This document shows positions 60,101 to 64,000 of a DNA stretch of 64,000 nt, one piece after another; position 1 is the first letter of the stretch; every line of letters starts with the position of its first letter. The notes below the pieces were generated by a model, which saw nothing but the letters and a program-made list of their open reading frames with translations, was not told where the DNA came from and made no database searches. The stretch is taken from the NCBI RefSeq assembly GCF_052857255.1, contig NC_135502.1, forward strand, positions 151,403,311-151,467,310, in the 5' to 3' direction. The position numbers and the translations under genes were made by a program. Source of the stretch: Amblyomma americanum (Eukaryota > Arthropoda > Arachnida > Ixodida > Ixodidae).

Positions 60101-60769
60101 TCGGTATTACAGTAATTCAGCGTTTTCAGGCCGCAGTCGTAAAGGCAGGCGTTCACTCGAGCAATGCAACCTGGTAGGACGAAGCCAAGAACCTGAACCA
60201 AAAAGACGAAATGCTTGCTCAACATCACCTCGCTCAGGGTGCCACCATGTCCAGTGCCAAAGAACGAAGCGTGACTAGATTTAAAGCAGTGTGACGCCAA
60301 TGTTGCAGCAGGTGCCGTTGTTAAACTGGGCGCCATGAACAGAGTTGGATCCGTTTCACAGGTGCTGGTGCCGTGTTGCTAGATGTTCCTTGTAGCGTCG
60401 AAACTCTCGGTATTACAGTAATTCAGCGTTTTCAGGCCGCCGTCGTAAAAGGCAGGTGTTCACTCGAACAATGCAGCATGGTAGAACGAAGCCAATAACC
60501 TGATCCAAAAAGACGAAATGGTTCATCAAAATCACATCCCTCAGTGTGCCCCCTGCCCAGTGCCCAAGAACGAAACGTGACTAGATTAAAACAGTGTGAT
60601 GTCAATGGTGCAGCAGCTACCGATGTTACGCTAGGGGCCGTGAACAGTGCTGGATCGGTTAAACAGGTGCTGATGCCGCGTTGCTTGAAGTTCCTTGTAG
60701 CGTGGTAACTCTGGGTATCACACAAATTCAGTGTGTTCAAGTCGCTGTCGTAAATGCAGGCGTTCACTT

Positions 60770-63215
60770 GAGCAACACAGCCTGGTAGAACGAAGCCAAG
60801 AACGTGAACAAAAACACAAAATTTTTCCTCAACATCGCAGCTCTCAGGGTGTCACCATGCCCAGTCCCAAAGAAAGAAACGTGACTCGATTTGAAGCAGT
60901 GTGACGTCAATGTTGCAGCAGCTGCCCATGTTATGCTGGCAACCGTGATCAGTGGTGAATCGGTTCCACAGGTGCTGATGAAGTGTTGCTCGATGTTCCT
61001 TGTAGCATCGTAAGTCTGGGTTTTACTGTAATTCAGCGTTTTCATGTCAGTGTCGTAAATGCAGGTGTTCATTCGAGAATTGCAGCCTGGTAGAACGTAG
61101 CAAAGAATCTGAATCAAAAAGACAACTGGTTCCTCAACATCACCTCGCTCAGGGTGCCACCATGCCCAGTTCCAAAGAACGAAACGTGACACTGATTTAA
61201 AGAAGTGTGAAGTCAATGTTGCAGGAGCTGCCGATGTTACCCTCGGGGCCGTGAACAGTGGGGGATCGGATCCACAAGTGCTGAAGCCGTGTTGCTCGAT
61301 TTTCCTTGTAGCTTCGTCACTCTCGGTATTACCGTAATTCAGCGTTCTCAGATCGATGTCCTAAATGCAGGAGTTCACTCGAGCAATGCAGTCTGGTAGA
61401 ACAAAGCCAAGTAGCTGAACCAAAAAGAGGAAATGGTTCCTCAACATCACCTCGTTCAGGGTACCATCATGCCCTGTGCCAAAGAACGAAACGTGACTCG
61501 ATTTAAACCAGTGTGACGTCAATGCTGCAGCCGCTACCGATGTTACGCTGGGGGCCGTGAACAGTGGGGGATCGGTTCCATAGTTGGTGATGCCATGTTG
61601 CTCGATGTTCCTTGTAGCGTCGTAACTCTCGGTATTACAGTAATTCAGCGTTTTCAGGTCGCTGTCGTAAATGCAGGTGTTCACTCGTGCAATGCAGCCT
61701 GGTAGAACGAAGCCCAGAACCTGAACCAAAAATACGAAATGTTTCATCAACATCACCTCGCTCAGTGTGCCCCCCTGCCCAGTGCCAAAGAACGAAACGT
61801 GACTCGATTTAAAGCAGTGTGACGTCAATGGTGCAGCAGCTACCGATGTTACGCTGGGCGCTGTGAACAGTGCTGGATCGGTTCCACAGGTGCTGACGCC
61901 GCGTTGCTTGAAGTTCCTTGTAGCGTGGTAACTCTGGGTATTACACAAATTCAGCGTGTTCAGGTCGCTGTCGTAAATGCAGGTGTTCACTTGAGCAACA
62001 CAGCCTGGTAGAACGAAGCCAAGAACGTGAACAAAAACACAAAATTTTTCCTCAACATCGCAGCTCTCAGGGTGTCACCATGCCCAGTCCCAAAGAAAGA
62101 AACGTGACTCGATTTGAAGCAGTGTGACGTCAATGTTGCAGCAGCTGCCCATGTTATGCTGGCAACCGTGATCAGTGGTGAATCGGTTCCACAGGTGCTG
62201 ATGAAGTGTTGCTCGATGTTCCTTGTAGCATCGTAAGTCTGGGTTTTACTGTAATTCAGCGTTTTCATGTCAGTGTCGTAAATGCAGGTGTTCATTCGAG
62301 AATTGCAGCCTGGTAGAACGTAGCAAAGAATCTGAATCAAAAAGACAACTGGTTCCTCAACATCACCTCGCTCAGGGTGCCACCATGCCCAGTTCCAAAG
62401 AACGAAACGTGACACTGATTTAAAGAAGTGTGAAGTCAATGTTGCAGGAGCTGCCGATGTTACCCTCGGGGCCGTGAACAGTGGGGGATCGGATCCACAA
62501 GTGCTGAAGCCGTGTTGCTCGATTTTCCTTGTAGCTTCGTCACTCTCGGTATTACCGTAATTCAGCGTTCTCAGATCGATGTCCTAAATGCAGGAGTTCA
62601 CTCGAGCAATGCAGTCTGGTAGAACAAAGCCAAGTAGCTGAACCAAAAAGAGGAAATGGTTCCTCAACATCACCTCGTTCAGGGTACCATCATGCCCTGT
62701 GCCAAAGAACGAAACGTGACTCGATTTAAACCAGTGTGACGTCAATGCTGCAGCCGCTACCGATGTTACGCTGGGGGCCGTGAACAGTGGGGGATCGGTT
62801 CCATAGTTGGTGATGCCATGTTGCTCGATGTTCCTTGTAGCGTCGTAACTCTCGGTATTACAGTAATTCAGCGTTTTCAGGTCGCTGTCGTAAATGCAGG
62901 TGTTCACTCGTGCAATGCAGCCTGGTAGAACGAAGCCCAGAACCTGAACCAAAAATACGAAATGTTTCATCAACATCACCTCGCTCAGTGTGCCCCCCTG
63001 CCCAGTGCCAAAGAACGAAACGTGACTCGATTTAAAGCAGTGTGACGTCAATGGTGCAGCAGCTACCGATGTTACGCTGGGCGCTGTGAACAGTGCTGGA
63101 TCGGTTCCACAGGTGCTGACGCCGCGTTGCTTGAAGTTCCTTGTAGCGTGGTAACTCTGGGTATTACACAAATTCAGCGTGTTCAGGTCGCTGTCGTAAA
63201 TGCAGGTGTTCACTC
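60770..63215 (-). repeat. 1223-bp tandem duplication (four monomers), nearly identical
   Basis: 60770-61992 and 61993-63215 are almost the same base for base. The predicted translations of 60764-61216 and 61987-62439 are identical over 150 residues. The join falls near 'gttcacttgagcaacacagc'. It is the youngest-looking duplication in family B, since other B blocks differ at many positions. Confidence 0.9.
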
Positions 63216-64000
63216 GAGCAATACAGCCTGGTAGAACGAAGCCAAGAACGTGAACCAAAAACACAAAATTGTTCCTCAACATCGCTGCGCTCAGGTTGGC
63301 ACCATGCCCAGTGCCAAAGAACGAAACTTGCCTCGATTTAAAGCAGTGTTACGTCAATGTTGCAGCACCTGCCGATGATACGCTTGTGGCCGTTAACCGT
63401 GGTGGATCGGTTCCACAGATGCTGATGTCGTTTTGCTCGATGTTCTTTGTAGCGTCGTAACTCTTGCTATTACAGTAATTCAGCGTTTTCAGGTCGCTGT
63501 CGTAAATGCAGGTGTTCACTCGAGCAATGCAGCCTGGAAGAACGAAGCCTTGAACCTGAACCAAAAATTCGAAATTGTTCCTCAACATCACCTCGCTCAG
63601 GTTGCCACCATGCCCAGTGCCATATAACGAAACTCGACTCGATTTAAAGCAGTGTGACGTCAATGTTGCAGCAGCTGGGGATGTTACGCTGCGGGCAGTG
63701 AACAATGGTGGATCGGTGCCACACGTACTGATGCCGTGTTGCTCGATGTTCCTTGTAGCTTCGTAACTCTCGGTATTACAATAATTCAGCGTTTTCAGGT
63801 CGCTGTCGTAAATGCAGGTGTTCACTCGAACAATGCAGCCTGGTAGAACGAAGCCAAGAACCTGAACCCAAAAGACGAAATGGTTCATTAACATCACCTC
63901 GCTCAGTCTGCCCCCCTGCCCAGTGCCAAAGAACGAAACGTGACTCGAGTGAAAGCAATGTGACGTCAATGTTGTAGCCGCTACCGATGTTACGCTGGGG

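Larger units (their letters stand above)
31254..64000 (-). repeat. Satellite array, family B (306-bp monomers, minus orientation)
   Basis: The same ancestral monomer, reverse-complemented and diverged, fills the rest of the window apart from the two insertions at 37065-39642 and 41641-42681. On the plus strand its landmarks are CACCTCGCTCAGGGTGCCAC, CGATTTAAAGCAGTGTGACG, GTTGCTCGATGTTCCTTG and CGTTTTCAGGTCGCTGTCG. The modal spacing is about 306 bp (a four-monomer block measures 1223 bp). Aligned by eye to family A, the two are clearly homologous but separated by many fixed differences, for example TGACGTCA in B where A has CGACGTCA. No monomer in plus orientation was noticed inside this span, and no B-type monomer inside 1-31250. 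Subfamily variants differ in single bases and in small insertions listed separately. Confidence 0.95.

Overview
The window is eukaryotic, non-genic DNA that consists almost entirely of one tandem satellite repeat with a monomer of about 305-306 bp. Two transposable elements and one duplicated retroelement tail interrupt it. The best taxonomic guess is a hard tick (Ixodida). That rests on the type of transposase and on the look of the retroelement tail and the LTR, all recognised from memory and not searched. There is no cellular protein-coding gene, rRNA or tRNA that I can support. The only real protein-coding sequence is a dead transposase on the minus strand at 37380-39146.

Layout. (1) 1-31250 is satellite family A, all head-to-tail in plus orientation, modal period 305 bp with 289-290 bp variants. 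It carries a higher-order structure: window position 1 recurs at 11058 and at 22914, so the window holds two large repeat units and part of a third (offset 11057, then 11856 falling to 11551 and 10959 as whole monomers are lost). A 173-bp retroelement tail sits at the same place in successive units (10860-11032 and 22716-22888). (2) At 31246-31261 the array reverses orientation at a 16-bp perfect palindrome, and the family changes to B. (3) 31254-64000 is family B in minus orientation, period about 306 bp, with many block duplications of 3-15 monomers. (4) Inside B, 37065-39642 is a 2578-bp DNA transposon with 4-bp TTAA target duplications and short inverted termini. Its transposase has a visible D, D, E triad and one in-frame stop; TTAA plus this transposase type point to the Kolobok superfamily. 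(5) Also inside B, 41641-42681 is a 1041-bp solo LTR (TG...CA, target duplication ACAG).

The most informative observation is historical. The 6-monomer block around the transposon was duplicated with a spacing of 1860 bp. Each insertion lies in only one of the two copies, so the undisrupted target of each insertion is preserved in the other copy (TTAA at 41503-41506, ACAG at 39777-39780). The order of events is therefore duplication first, then both insertions. The rest of the window records repeated unequal exchange in monomer register: hybrid monomers, one- and two-monomer losses, and local tandem blocks.

Family B has a period divisible by three and one minus-strand frame without an obligatory stop, so open frames of up to 368 codons run through several monomers. 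In family A the period is one base shorter and this frame is broken at every monomer. I do not regard these frames as demonstrated genes, but the pattern can be tested.
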